Assembly: GCA_907163375.1 (NCBI GenBank)
Contig: CAJQUW010010362.1
Location: 1-64,000 of the forward strand
DNA length: 64,000 nt
Direction: 5' to 3'
Source: Prostheceraeus crozeri
Lineage: Eukaryota; Platyhelminthes; Polycladida; Euryleptidae
Shown one piece after another: positions 32,148 to 42,898 of the stretch. Both the position numbers and the translations under genes were made by a program. Position 1 is the stretch's first letter; each line of letters opens with the position of its first letter. The notes below the pieces were generated by a model that saw only the letters and a program-made list of their open reading frames with translations, had not been told where the DNA came from and did not search any database.

Positions 32148-33425
32148 ATGGAAAATCCAAATTTAAAAAAATTATATTCGCCCGCATCATCCTGTTCTTC
32201 TTATTCGACGAGATCAACGGGATTTGAAAATTAATGTTTTGATAATAATAATAATAATAATAATCCATGTATAGATGTTAATCTTTTGTTTGAATTACAA
32301 GCCGAAATATTTAGAGAACAGACTAAAGGTCTACCTTCTATAGAAACTAATTATTGTTTATTTCCAGGTGATCCATTTATTAAATTTATGGAGATTGTAA
32401 GTAAATATAATGATGTAGCTTATGTTGAATTAAATAAAGAAAATATGGTTATAATTGGTCATAATAATGTATATGGGTTTATCAGAGCAGTTTTGCCGAT
32501 TAGTAATACTGATTGGATAGAAACTAAAATTATTAATTATATCAATATTAAAGAATTAGTTAAAAAATTAAAATCTTTTTCGAAAGAAAAAATTAGATTA
32601 TTTGTTGACGATCAAAATCAATATAACATTCACATAGAGAGTAAAAAACATAATGAAGAATTATTATGTCAAGTTTATTATAGAGACACAATTTATAAAC
32701 AAGAAACATTAGAAATGCCCCAAAGATATGATGATGATACGTATATAGGATTATATTCCAACTTAAATATTAATTTATTAAAATCTTATATAAATGGTTT
32801 AGCTCAACAAGAGAAAATTTATATGTGGACTACACCTTATACTATTAACAATAACCATAATCATATTCATAATAAACGAACTGAAGGTTCTAGGGCTTTG
32901 CCCGATCTTAGAGAATCTTATGATAATAATGATGATTCTGTAACATCTGAAAAAGGTGTAAATGGTAAAAAAGATTATAAAAATATTAGTAATTATAAAA
33001 ATTTATCTAAATTTCATTTTCTTACAATTGAAAATAATAATGATGGCATAGTTGAAGATACTGTTAGACAACTATGTGTCGGGTCTACAAAATTTAAATT
33101 AGGATTTACATCTAATCAATTTAAAATTTTATCATCTTTAACAAAAACTAAAAGTGATTCAGATTATGGTGGTGTTATTAAATTTTCCAAAAGAGATCAA
33201 AGACCAATATTTTTCTCTATTATATTATTATCAGATAAAAAATGTAATTTAGAGTTAGATATTCCAATAAGAGAATGGTATCCTATCATGGAAGGGCATC
33301 CTATGCCAAAAAGTGTAATTTATGATGATGATGAAGAAACAATTTATGATGATGATGATGAATCAATAGTTAGTGAAAAAAAATTTAAATTATCTTTTGA
33401 TAAAACATTATATGATGAAACTTAA
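32148..33425 (+). CDS. Unknown Polinton protein, possibly sliding-clamp-like
   Basis: About 380 open residues; the start is uncertain and the gene looks broken about once. Two halves look similar in plan: FIKFMEIVSKYNDVAYVELN with IIGHNNVYGFIRAVLP, and later KFKLGFTSNQFKILSSLTKT with VIKFSKRDQRPIFFSIILL. This β/α alternation recalls PCNA-type clamps (compare the PCNA ending with F-T-K-A...P-L-V-V-E-Y). It lies directly before the DNA polymerase. The function is inferred and sequence identity to PCNA is very low. A double-hairpin element encodes RTEGSRALPD. Confidence 0.35.
32878..32903 (+). repeat. Double-hairpin element in the clamp-like gene
   Basis: GAACT-GAA-GGTTC (one T·G pair), TA, GGGC-TTT-GCCC. 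It encodes RTEGSRALPD. Confidence 0.85.
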
Positions 33426-33853
33426 TAAGATAAAACTTAATATGATAAAACTTAATGTGATAAAGAAAAAAAATAACTAAAGAACGTGAAATATATAATA
33501 ATATAAAATAACACTCAAGTCCTAAATATTAGAATGTTTATATCTAAAATTAAAACACAAATTTTTCCTTAAATTTTCTCTAAAAAAATAAAAAAAATGG
33601 AATATACCAAGTTTTATTGTGTCTTATGTAAAAAAAAGTTGCAAACAAAAAGAAGTTATCAATCTCATTTAAATAGTAAATTGCATTTACAAAATGTAGA
33701 ACGAGTTGATGAAGGAAATATATTAAAATTAAATAGTTATAAAAACTATCTAGAAACATTGCCTACTGATATAAAAGTTAAAAAAATGTTTGATGATTAT
33801 TCACATTCGGAATATAAAAAAGTTTTTAATAGTGAAGATGAGACCATACATGG

Positions 33854-33884
33854 GACATCGGAGATGTCTTCCAGGGCTTCGCCC
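33854..33884 (+). repeat. Double-hairpin element in the polymerase region (1)
   Basis: GACATC-GGA-GATGTC, 5 nt, GGGC-TTC-GCCC. It encodes SEMSSRASPV. Confidence 0.85.
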
Positions 33885-33990
33885 GTACCAGATGGAAGAT
33901 ATTTATTTAGCGATACTGATGAATTTAACGAAATAGATGAATTTGATGAAGCCGTAACAGATATAAAATATTTATTTAATGAATCGGTTC

Positions 33991-34016
33991 GAACCGAAGG
34001 TTCCAGGGCTTCGCCC
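33991..34016 (+). repeat. Double-hairpin element in the polymerase region (2)
   Basis: GAACC-GAA-GGTTC, CA, GGGC-TTC-GCCC. It encodes RTEGSRASPV. Confidence 0.9.
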
Positions 34017-35057
34017 GTTGAATATAATGAAACCGATAAAACTTTTTCTGATATTCTAACCAACTTTTATAATATATTTAAGAAATCTTTCAAATGTTAT
34101 ATGAATGTAGAAGTACTTTATACAAAAAATGGATCTGATGGAATTCCTGAAGAAATAATACAAGGACATTTTACAAATTCACAAGAAATACATAATGTAA
34201 ATAATATACAACCCATATTTCAATCGATGATACTTAAATTAGAAAATTGTATAATTGAAGCCCAGTTACGTGAATCTGGTTGGAGATTTGTGAAAATACT
34301 ATCTAAGAAAATAGTAATTGATAAATATAAAAATAATACTGGTGGTAGTTATGTTCCTTTACCTTTCAGTTCACCTCAATTAATCAACATAAAAAATGAA
34401 GATGATTATTGTTTTCTGTGGAGTATTATAGCACATTTACATCCTGCAAAATATCATAAAGAAAGACTAAGTCATTATAATAAATAAGAATATATAAAGG
34501 AATTTGTTCTTTCTGATGGCTTAGATGAATTTCCATATGATTATAATAGATTAATAAAGTTTCATAAAAAGAATAAAAATTTAATTGAAGTAAATGTTTT
34601 TGAATTAAATGTGAATTATGTTTCTATTGGTAAAATTATTCCACTTTACTCAGATTCAAAAAAATTTTATTTGAATAATAAAAATTTATGTCAATCAGAA
34701 ATAGTATATAATGATAGAGGAAATTACATGCATCATAATATTTTTTACCAAGGAAAAATAATATGTACTGAAAAATTTGAACTTGTTAAAACACTATCAC
34801 CAATAATGATTAATCATAATAATTATAAAGGACGTACTGATGATTATAATTACAAATATTCATCTTTATCTTCAGAATATCAACAAAAATTAGAAAATTT
34901 AAATAAAAGTTTACAAAAATGTAAAATAGATTATCAACAACAAATAAAAATGTTGCTACAAGAATATCAACATAAATATCAAAATGAGATAGAAACAATT
35001 CAAAAATTAAATGAAGAAAATAATAAAGAATTAAATAATGAAGAAAATAAAGAATCG

Positions 35058-35083
35058 GCTAAAGCCAGAGGAGCTTCGCTCCG
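35058..35083 (+). repeat. Double-hairpin element in the polymerase region (3)
   Basis: GGCT-AA-AGCC, 3 nt, GGAGC-TTC-GCTCC. It encodes SAKARGASLR. Confidence 0.85.
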
Positions 35084-35561
35084 ATTAAATGAATGTTTGA
35101 AAAAATGTCTACAACAATATAAAGAACAATATGATAAAGAATATATTTATCAGCTACAAATATTAAATCAAAATTATCATCAAAATACATTTAATATTAC
35201 AAAAGAAATTAATGAAACACATAAATATATCAAGATAAATTTGAAAAACTAGAACAGTCAAAACAACCAGCACAAGCGAATATATTATATTATCAGGGTC
35301 ATTTTATATTGTGTAAAGATGTTTTTATATTTACAAAAACTTCAGATAATAAAAATTTTCCTTGTCTTCAATGTATGACAAGTTTTAGAACTTTAGAAGA
35401 AATGAATAGACATTTGGAGAATTGCCAACAAAATGAAGCAGTTCAAAATACTTTTCCTAAAGATGATTATTTAGAATATAATAAATGGTATTTTAAAAAT
35501 AAAGTACCCTTTACTATTTATTGTGATTTTGAAGCATATAATGTTAATATGACACAAAATC

Positions 35562-35587
35562 GAACGGAAAGTTCCAGGGCTTCACCC
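35562..35587 (+). repeat. Double-hairpin element in the polymerase region (4)
   Basis: GAAC-GGAAA-GTTC, CA, GGGC-TTC-ACCC (partly decayed). It encodes RTESSRASPD. Confidence 0.8.
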
Positions 35588-35954
35588 GATTCTGAAAATT
35601 ATAATTCTGAAAAAAGTGCGCCTGAAAGAAGTGCACCTGGAAAAAGTTCAGCTGAACAAAGTAAAGAAAAATATTTATTTGAACAAAAACCATTATGTTG
35701 GGGAATGTACATTCATTCAAATTATCCTGAATTATTTAAATCAGAATATTTTCAATACTATGGTGAATATAGTTCAGAAATGTTTACAAAGAAAGTAGAA
35801 GAATTACAAGGACGTTTTTCACAATTGCTTGAAACAAATATTCCAATGATGCCATTAACAGAAAAAGAAAAATTAAATTTTATTAATGAAACAAAATGTT
35901 ATTACTGTGGAAGAGAATTTACAAAAAATTATAAAAATGGCAAAGGTAGATATC

Positions 35955-35986
35955 TTGACAAGCGAAGCGACGGCTCTGCCGTCAAG
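35955..35986 (+). repeat. Nested hairpin element in the polymerase region (5)
   Basis: GACGGC-TCT-GCCGTC preceded by GC-GAA-GC, with outer CTTGAC/GTCAAG arms. It encodes KRSDGSAVK. Confidence 0.8.
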
Positions 35987-36360
35987 GTAAAAGATCATGA
36001 TCATCTAAATGGATTATATAGAGGTGCAGCACATAATTCTTGTAATCTTAATGCTAATAAATTTAAATATAACTTTGTTCCTCTATATTTCTACAATGGT
36101 TCTAAATATGATTTCCATCTAGTAATGAAAGATTTATTTTCATCTGAAAAATTACAACAACAACAAATAAATGTACGATGTAAAACAGAAGAAGAATATT
36201 TTTCAATGCAATTAGGTTGCATTAGAATTTTAGATGCATTTAGATTTTTTACTCCTTATTCATTAGATGTTATGGGAAAAACTTTGAAATCTGAACAATG
36301 TAAAATATTAAATAAATATAATTTAAAACCTTTAAAAGGAATATTTCCGTATGAGTATAT

Positions 36361-36428
36361 AGCCTGCGGCTCACAGTCGAAGACTGATATAACTGGAGAT
36401 AAAACCTGTGGTTCACAGTCGAAGACTG
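36361..36428 (+). repeat. Tandem pair of double-hairpin elements in the polymerase region (6)
   Basis: AGCC-TGC-GGCT plus CAGTC-GAA-GACTG, then 42 nt further on AACC-TGT-GGTT plus CAGTC-GAA-GACTG. Each encodes CGSQSKTD. Confidence 0.85.
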
Positions 36429-36738
36429 ATTTTAATTCTGTGAATAAAATTATGGAAGAAGAACAACTTCCTCCAATAAATAAATTTAAATCAACATTAA
36501 AACAATCAAAATTATCTGACGAAGACTATCCAGAAGCTGAAAAAAATTGGAGAGAGTTAAATTGTAAAAGAAAGAATGATTATACAATGAAATATCTTCA
36601 GATAGATGTATTAATACTAGCTGATCTTTTTGAAAACTTTCGTGATATGTGTTTAGAATATTACGGAATAGATCCATGTTATTGTTATTCTACACCAGGT
36701 TTAACATGGCTAGCAGGATTAAAACATACTGGTGTTCA

Positions 36739-36763
36739 AGCCGATGGCTCTAGGACAAAGTCC
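36739..36763 (+). repeat. Double-hairpin element in the polymerase region (7)
   Basis: AGCC-GAT-GGCT, 3 nt, GGAC-AAA-GTCC. It encodes ADGSRTKSV. Confidence 0.85.
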
Positions 36764-38315
36764 GTTAAACTTAAACATCATAAAGAAAATACATATGATA
36801 AATTATTATTTTTTGAATCTGGAATTAGAGGTGGAGTTTCATCAGTTTTAGGTAATAGATATGTTAAATGTTATAATAAGAAAGTAAATCCACAAGAATA
36901 TGGAATAATGAAACCTTTATCTCCAGAAGAAAAAGAAAAAATATTAGAAATTTTTCGAACGAAACGAGAAGGAGTAGAACGTGAAAAAGCAATTGATGAA
37001 TTCATGAGAGAAAACTATTTGTTATATTATGATTTTAATAGCTTATATTCTTCTTGCATGATACAAGAATTACCAACAGGTGAAATGTCATGGTGTAATA
37101 ATCTAGATTATCAAAGAACATATGATGGTGAAAATAATTTTGGTTATGTATATGAAGTTGATTTAGTATACCCTGATGAAATAAAAGATAAAACAAAATA
37201 TTTTCCTTTCTGTCCCGAAAACAAAATTCCTAATATAGAAGATTTTTCAGATTATCAAAAATCTTTAATTCCTAAGAAATATAGACCAACAAAAAAACTT
37301 ATGTTAACACAAAGCAATAAAGGAAAGTATGTTGTTGAAGGAAGAATGCTAGATTGGTATTTAGATCATGGAATGATTCTCACCAAAATACATCGAAAAC
37401 TATTTTATCAAAAATCTAGGTGGTTAAAAAATTATATAGAGTTCAATATTGAAAAACGTAAAATAGCTAAGAGAAATAAAGATGATTTTGGAAACGTGTT
37501 CTTCAAATTAATGAATAATGCATTTTATGGTAAGACTTTAGAAAATGTGCGTAATAGACAAAATATTGAAATAGTTTATGATAAAGATAGGTTTCAAAAT
37601 TTAACAAGGAAACCTACATATAAAAGAACTACTAGATTTAGTGATGAACTATGTGCTGTACATTTACGTCGAATTAGCGTAAAACATGATAAGTTTAATT
37701 TTATTGGTTTCACTATATTAGAATTAGCTAAACTATTTATGTATAGATTTATATATGATTATTTAGCACCTGCTTATGGCAAAAACTATAAATTACACTT
37801 AACAGATACCGATTCTGTTTTCTTAGAATTAACAATACCGTATAATTCTACACTTGATGAAGAAATAGATAAAATAAAAGATATCATTCATCCTTCTGAT
37901 TTATGTAAAGTAAAAGATGAATTAGAAAGAAATGAAGATTTCATAACAGAAGCTATATTTTTAAAATCTAAATGTTACTGTTATGATACAACTAATAATA
38001 TTAAAACACATAAAACATTAAAAGGAATTTCAAAGGCATCAGTGGCTAATCAAATAACATTTCAAGATTATAAAAATGTATTATTTAATAATGAAATAAA
38101 AACAGCATGTAATTATAGACTTAATTCAAAGAAACATAACATGTATTTAAAAGAAGAACATAAATTAGCATTAGATCCATTTGATGATAAAAGAAAAATT
38201 TTACCTGATGGAATAACTACTGAACCTTTTTAATTTTCTAATTTCTAAGATAGACAAATTTGATATATATATAAAATAAAAAAAAATATTGTAACACTAT
38301 ATTTGTATATTTTTA

Positions 38316-39082
38316 TCACTCCGCGAAAATATTTTCGATAACTCTTTCATGAATTTTTTTATCAATATTAATTGTAATGAAGCCATAATCTTTTGACCAA
38401 GCATTATTACACGATTGTTTAAATTCATCTTTATTTCTTACGCATAAATCTCTTAACAAATCACTTAAGTTTCTTGCATTTATTTCAAATAGTATAAATA
38501 TATTTGCATTCTTTCTAATAACACTTCCGTCTAATGAATACATACTTTGTGTTAAATAAAATACACTACAGTTATTATGTCTACCTCTTGTGAAATAATT
38601 TCTCTGAACTGACTGATTTCTATCATTAACACAATCATCAAAAATTACACAATGTTTCATTGTTTTATCTAGTTTACTAGGATCTTGCATATTACCACTA
38701 TCATCTATTAATTGTATCTTTATATGGTTATTTTTATTAGATTCTACTAACTGATTATTTTTTGCTGCTTCTTCACACCACGAACTTATTTCTTCTTCAT
38801 CTTCAGATTTTTCATATTCTTTGAATAATGAAGCAATTGCTGTTTTTTTAAGATTATTTTCAAATCCATATTTTAAAAATTGATAGACGGGTTGTTCTGC
38901 CGTTGTTGTATAAATTATAAGATTGTTATAATCCAAAAAATTTGGAGTCGTTAAAATTTTAAACAATAGATACGTTTTTCCACAACCTGATCTTCCACAA
39001 ATAACTGACAAAACTTTATTAGATAAATTTGGATGATGATTAAATTTAAGTTTTTTTTATTTAATGGAGGTAGTTCACTCAT
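38316..39082 (-). CDS. FtsK/HerA-type packaging ATPase
   Basis: The Walker A motif is GRSGCGKT near the N terminus and the Walker B is HCVIFDDCVND about 125 residues later, with an arginine-rich FTRGRHNNCSVFYLTQS segment after it, the standard signature of Polinton and adintovirus DNA-packaging ATPases. About 230-255 residues is normal for the family. It pumps DNA into the capsid. The exact start is uncertain and the gene may be broken once. It is followed on the same strand by structural genes. Confidence 0.85.
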
Positions 39083-39168
39083 TTTTTAATAAAAAAATTT
39101 ATTTTTATTTTATTTTTGTTTTTAAAGAAGAAGAACAAAATTAAACTTCTCTAGCTTCGCGTGGGAGT

Positions 39169-39957
39169 TTATACCTCTCGAACCAAAAGATCTATCATAA
39201 TCTCTTCACCTCCAAAATTTATTTCTTGTCCTTTTTCATCAGTGATTCTAATGCCAATGTTGTTAATAGTTTTTCTTGTAATAGGAAAATATATTAATGT
39301 TTGTGGAATTACATTTAATCTATAACCAATGGGTACAGTAAAAGCTGGAAAACTGAATATTAAATTTGATAATTTACCATTTATATATCCTCCTTCAATA
39401 ATGTCACAATGTACAACAATTGAATTTATTTCAGTTATTTTTGGAATCTTCTCACCTAAATGATAACCTTGACTATAGGTTTGTTTATTAAATCCTAATA
39501 GCTTTGACAATGATCTATCATGATTAAAATCAACTTGATGATTTTCGTCTAAAGTAAGAGAAAATTTATTAACTGCCGGTTCAACTGCAAAATGTAATTG
39601 TTTCTTATCTTTAAATGATATACCTAAATGTCTCTTAATTTCATTTGATATTGATTCAACTTCGTAAGAACCAGGAAGAAAAGTTAATATTTTCCACGTT
39701 TTGCCTTTATCAGTAGAATATCTAAATTGATCATTCACATCTTTGATAACGTTTTGAATAGTGTTAAATGTAGAGAAACTAGTCAATGCAATTTGATAAT
39801 TTTTATTTTGTTCCAAATGTAGAATGGGTTCTAAATTACAAGTGTGTGATGAAGTAGTTGTTATAATTTTTAACGTCGTACTAAATTTTGATGAACCCAA
39901 AATCTCTGTCAAATTTTCTAAATGATTATTAATTTTGTCTAAATCTGCTGAACACAT
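39169..39957 (-). CDS. Polinton minor capsid (penton) protein, single jelly roll
   Basis: 262 residues. The N terminus MCSADLDKINNHLENLTEIL is followed by β-strand-rich sequence with the family's features: LEQNKNYQIALTSFSTFNTI, LPGSYEVESISNEI and SKLLGFN, then SNLIFSFPAFTVPIGYRLNV. Such NYxIALxSFxxxNSI and LPxGxYxLxxI blocks mark penton-like proteins of Polintons. It would occupy the vertices of the capsid. It lies between the ATPase and a conserved unknown, as in related elements. Confidence 0.75.
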   Translation of the reverse strand: MCSADLDKINNHLENLTEILGSSKFSTTLKIITTTSSHTCNLEPILHLEQNKNYQIALTSFSTFNTIQNVIKDVNDQFRYSTDKGKTWKILTFLPGSYEVESISNEIKRHLGISFKDKKQLHFAVEPAVNKFSLTLDENHQVDFNHDRSLSKLLGFNKQTYSQGYHLGEKIPKITEINSIVVHCDIIEGGYINGKLSNLIFSFPAFTVPIGYRLNVIPQTLIYFPITRKTINNIGIRITDEKGQEINFGGEEIMIDLLVREV

Positions 39958-40023
39958 TTTTTAGTTAAAATTTTAAATAAATATTTTTTTTAAAAAAAAT
40001 TAGAAACAACATATTTCAGCTAC

Positions 40024-40055
40024 GGGCGAAGCCCTGGAGGACATCAGAGATGTCC
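40024..40055 (+). repeat. Double-hairpin element downstream of the ~273-residue gene
   Basis: GGGC-GAA-GCCC, 4 nt, GGACATC-AGA-GATGTCC; the reverse orientation of the family at 33854. Confidence 0.85.
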
Positions 40056-40865
40056 AGTTACACTTTTATAATCCTCTTCATTTAGAATCTTCTTTTCTAA
40101 CAGTCTTTTCAATATAGCATGAATTTCATTGAAACTAGAATTATGTCCTTCTTTTATTGCAGATATTAAAATATTTAATCTATTTAGTAATTCTTGTGGA
40201 TCATCTGGTAAAAATACAGTTGTTTCAGTTTTCTGTTTTTCAGATAAACCTTTCCCTACTTTAACTCCCGTTGATAATAAATTTTCTAATTGTTTATAAC
40301 GTCTAAGAGATTTTACTGCACCAACTCTGTCTAACATAGCTTTATATTTTATGAGATCTTCTACAGCATAATTATTTAAATCTGCTCCTCTTAAAAGATT
40401 AACAAAATTTCTATCTAAATTAAAAGGAGATTTATCTGGTGAAAAAATTATACCTCGAAAAGTTTGTGGAAATATTTCTTTTTGTCCGAGATAAAATCTA
40501 GGTATTGTTTTTCCATCTATAAATGAAATAGAATGTTCAAATTGCATAGATTTTGGTAATTTCTTATTAATGTTTGATTCTAGTAATCCATAGTCATCTA
40601 ATATAGTTTTGTGCTCTGGATCTGTTATATCAATTTGTTTATCATTATTTGTACTTTCTTTTTCAAGAGTTTTAAATGGTTTCATAGTTTTCTCAAAATC
40701 AGTTTTTACTTGCTCGGTTTGCTGCATTTGTTCAAACATATCAGATTGAATACCAGCTTTTATCATTCTATGTTGAAGATGATTTTCTTTCATAATATTT
40801 CTTTGTTTTATTAACTCTTCTAATTGTTTTATTCTTTTAAAATTATCAGCTTTAATTTTATCCAT
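40044..40865 (-). CDS. Conserved Polinton protein of unknown function
   Basis: About 273 residues from the ATG of MDKIKADNFKRIKQLEELIK, preferred over an upstream ATG because of the A-rich leader. An N-terminal coiled coil is followed by a domain with FYLGQKEIFPQTFRGIIFSP and FNLDRNFVNLLRGADLNNY, and then helices. A homologous, similarly placed protein occurs in many Polintons, but its role is not established. A double-hairpin element overlaps its 3' end. Confidence 0.55.
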   Translation of the reverse strand: MDKIKADNFKRIKQLEELIKQRNIMKENHLQHRMIKAGIQSDMFEQMQQTEQVKTDFEKTMKPFKTLEKESTNNDKQIDITDPEHKTILDDYGLLESNINKKLPKSMQFEHSISFIDGKTIPRFYLGQKEIFPQTFRGIIFSPDKSPFNLDRNFVNLLRGADLNNYAVEDLIKYKAMLDRVGAVKSLRRYKQLENLLSTGVKVGKGLSEKQKTETTVFLPDDPQELLNRLNILISAIKEGHNSSFNEIHAILKRLLEKKILNEEDYKSVTGHL

Positions 40866-40971
40866 TTTTAAAATATAATATTTGAATTTTGTGGTAACAT
40901 TGGAATACAGCAAAAACATTTTACTGAACAAATTATTTTTTTATTGCTTTGTTGTTTGACATCTTTTCGCT

Positions 40972-41652
40972 TTAAGTTTTGTTTAATAAAGTTTTGCTTA
41001 AATTTTCGCTTAAAGTTTTTAGCTCTTCTAAAAAAATTTTGTCATTTTCTTCATTAGAAATTTTGCCATCACTGGAAATTTTGCCATCCTTTTTATTTTT
41101 ATCATCAACTTTTTCTGTCTGTGATTGAAATGATATTTGATTTACTTCATTAGCTATTTGATCAAATTTTTCAATCTCATCTAACGTAATAACATTATCA
41201 TCACATACTCTTTGAAAGTAGTAATGTAGTTTATCATAGACTTCTTTAATATGTAAATGCTTAGTTTTTAATGATTTTCGTTTCTTAGTTATTAAAGATT
41301 TATCTAACATTGTAACAAGTGAAGTTGCAAAAACACCCGTACCTGTTAAAGCTGTAGCAACTACTGGAATTACTAAAACACCTGAAGATATAACAATTGT
41401 TAAAGCACTTAAACTTATTGTTAAGAATATGCCAATTCCTTGTGTTACATTCTTAACTTTAGTCCATCTCTTTCTTAATTTTTTATAATGCTCTAATCTT
41501 AATAATAATTGAGATTCCTTATCTTTCATATAGCGTACTCTATCTTTGTGTTTTTCAATGTTCATTTTTTCAATGTTAATCTTTTCAATATCCATTAAAG
41601 TAGAACTACGTTCATATGATAACGAAGGATATATTCTTGCAGTTTCTTCCAT
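40972..41652 (-). CDS. Polinton membrane protein with coiled coils
   Basis: 226 residues. An N-terminal coiled coil (YMKDKESQLLLRLEHYKKLR-like) precedes two hydrophobic segments, GIGIFLTISLSALTIVISSG and LVIPVVATALTGTGVFATSL, then a second helical region (EVYDKLHYYFQRVCDDNVIT). Two short imperfect GKISxxGKIS-type repeats occur near the C terminus. It is probably a membrane-associated protein; no family function is known to me. Its first codons overlap the end of the next small frame. Confidence 0.5.
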   Translation of the reverse strand: MEETARIYPSLSYERSSTLMDIEKINIEKMNIEKHKDRVRYMKDKESQLLLRLEHYKKLRKRWTKVKNVTQGIGIFLTISLSALTIVISSGVLVIPVVATALTGTGVFATSLVTMLDKSLITKKRKSLKTKHLHIKEVYDKLHYYFQRVCDDNVITLDEIEKFDQIANEVNQISFQSQTEKVDDKNKKDGKISSDGKISNEENDKIFLEELKTLSENLSKTLLNKT

Positions 41653-41849
41653 TTTTTAAAGAAATATTTTGAATAAATATTTTGAAAACAATCTTCTGAA
41701 ATGCTATTTAAATCGAAATACGTAGTTGTTTGTTTGTCGTATATTTCTAAGAACTCAGTCATGTTATTAACCTGAGGTAATATATCACCTATATTACTCA
41801 GTATAACTGTCGGATTTTCATCATTCATTTTAAATGAAATAAATTCCAA
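41595..41849 (-). CDS. Small protein sharing an N-terminal motif with the protease
   Basis: 84 residues; the likely start is MNDENPTVIL. Residues MTEFLEIYDKQTTTYFDL match the protease start NEFLKLYGTQTTTNFDL, with 12 of 17 residues the same, while the DNA differs more, suggesting a conserved protein motif rather than a fresh copy. The 3' end overlaps the following gene by 58 nt. It may be a partner or duplicated N-terminal module of the protease. Confidence 0.45.
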   Translation of the reverse strand: MEFISFKMNDENPTVILSNIGDILPQVNNMTEFLEIYDKQTTTYFDLNSISEDCFQNIYSKYFFKKWKKLQEYILRYHMNVVLL

Positions 41850-42265
41850 TAACTGTAATAATGTCTACTTCTTGTACAGGAAAATGAAAACAACGGCAGT
41901 GTATTTTGCATCAAATATAATAATACAACAATCAATCTTATCACACAATTGTACAATGTCAGTCTACTATCAGTAGACTGGAGAACAAAAGGAAATTTAA
42001 TTACATTTCAAAATAATCCAAAATGCGTTACTACTAAGTTCCATGAATCATTCTTAAATATCAAAGATTATGTTACATACTGAAATATAGATCTATACAA
42101 TAGCAGTCTCATGGTAGTAGACTGGAGAACAAAAGGAAATTTAATTACATTTCAAAATAATCCAAAATGTGTTACTACTTATAAATAAGTCTTCATAAAT
42201 ATGTATACATCAAATATGCATGTACATTGCACATATCTTAAAAAGTGAAACAACACAGTTAATGT
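41850..42265. other. Polinton noncoding stretch with repeats
   Basis: Contains a perfect triloop hairpin at 41961-41979 (AGTCTACT-ATC-AGTAGACT) and a 63-bp direct repeat at 41973-42035 and 42117-42179, near-identical. No gene was recognised. Confidence 0.7.
41973..42179 (+). repeat. 63-bp direct repeat pair
   Basis: Copies at 41973-42035 and 42117-42179 start GTAGACTGGAGAACAAAAGG and end GTTACTACT. The first copy begins inside a perfect 8-bp hairpin; in the second copy the matching hairpin is imperfect. Confidence 0.85.
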
Positions 42266-42898
42266 TCATTCATCTTGGGAACCAAACCTCATTTCTTCTA
42301 TAGCTGTCGGTTGATTCAATTTTTCTATATAAATTTTGATTTCTTTAAAATGTTTTCTAACAAAACTAATGGGCATTGATGAATTTAAAAATAATACGTG
42401 TGGTAGAATTAGATCTGATAAGTTCATCAAGAAATAACAATAACTTACGTTATAGGAAATTCTAAATAGTTCCAAGTTTACCACAAATCTGTTTTTTTTA
42501 TTGTCACTCAATTCCAGAATTCTTTTAAATCCATAACCTTGATAAGCAGCACTTCTCAGCAACGACCCATGGTGCACTTTATCACTTGCAATCAGTTTTG
42601 AAATCATAGTAGCACTATCTTCGATGGTAATGAAATGTTCTTTTGTAACATTGAACTGAGGAATTGTAGTAGTGTTAAGATACTGTTCTATTTTTACTGT
42701 AATATCCTCCACTTGTTTTTGAGAGTCCAATTTGTTCTTCTTTCTCGATTGAATTTCTAACTTCCACTCTTCAAAGTATTTATTCGCAGTTTCCTTGTGC
42801 TCTTCTTTAATTAAGTTTAGTAAAATCGGCATGTAAAACGAAAAAGCTTCTGCGGCAGTACGTTTTGGCATTTTGCAATAAGGAAAGAAAACAGTCAC
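42266..42898 (-). CDS. Unknown 210-residue protein at the right end of the Polinton
   Basis: MPKRTAAEAFSFYMPILLNL may be the true start, nine residues in. The protein is helical and basic, with a central IEQYLNTTTIPQFNVTKEHF segment and a YCYFLMNLSDLILPHVLFLN hydrophobic stretch. I recognise no family. Its place between the right terminal repeat and the core genes, where accessory genes sit in other Polintons, suggests cargo. Confidence 0.5.
   Translation of the reverse strand: MTVFFPYCKMPKRTAAEAFSFYMPILLNLIKEEHKETANKYFEEWKLEIQSRKKNKLDSQKQVEDITVKIEQYLNTTTIPQFNVTKEHFITIEDSATMISKLIASDKVHHGSLLRSAAYQGYGFKRILELSDNKKNRFVVNLELFRISYNVSYCYFLMNLSDLILPHVLFLNSSMPISFVRKHFKEIKIYIEKLNQPTAIEEMRFGSQDE

Larger units (their letters stand above)
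33597..38233 (+). pseudogene. Protein-primed family B DNA polymerase region (pPolB)
   Basis: The 5' part starts with a C2H2-type finger (YCVLCKKKLQTKRSYQSHLN) and has the family's DDYCFLWSIIAHLHPAKYH block. The 3' two-thirds carries the exonuclease start (FTIYCDFEAYN), a DHDHLNGLYRGAAHNSCN Cys/His block, and the polymerase motifs YYDFNSLYSSCM (A), KLMNNAFYGKTLEN (B) and LTDTDSVFLEL (C). It copies the element from protein-primed ends. The region is not open end to end and seems broken about twice. It carries the most double-hairpin elements of any gene here, encoding peptides such as EGSRASP and CGSQSKTD. Confidence 0.9.

Noticed and set aside
33985-34003. GGTTCGAACC as a tRNA T-loop
   Set aside because: It is part of a double-hairpin element; no acceptor or anticodon stems surround it.
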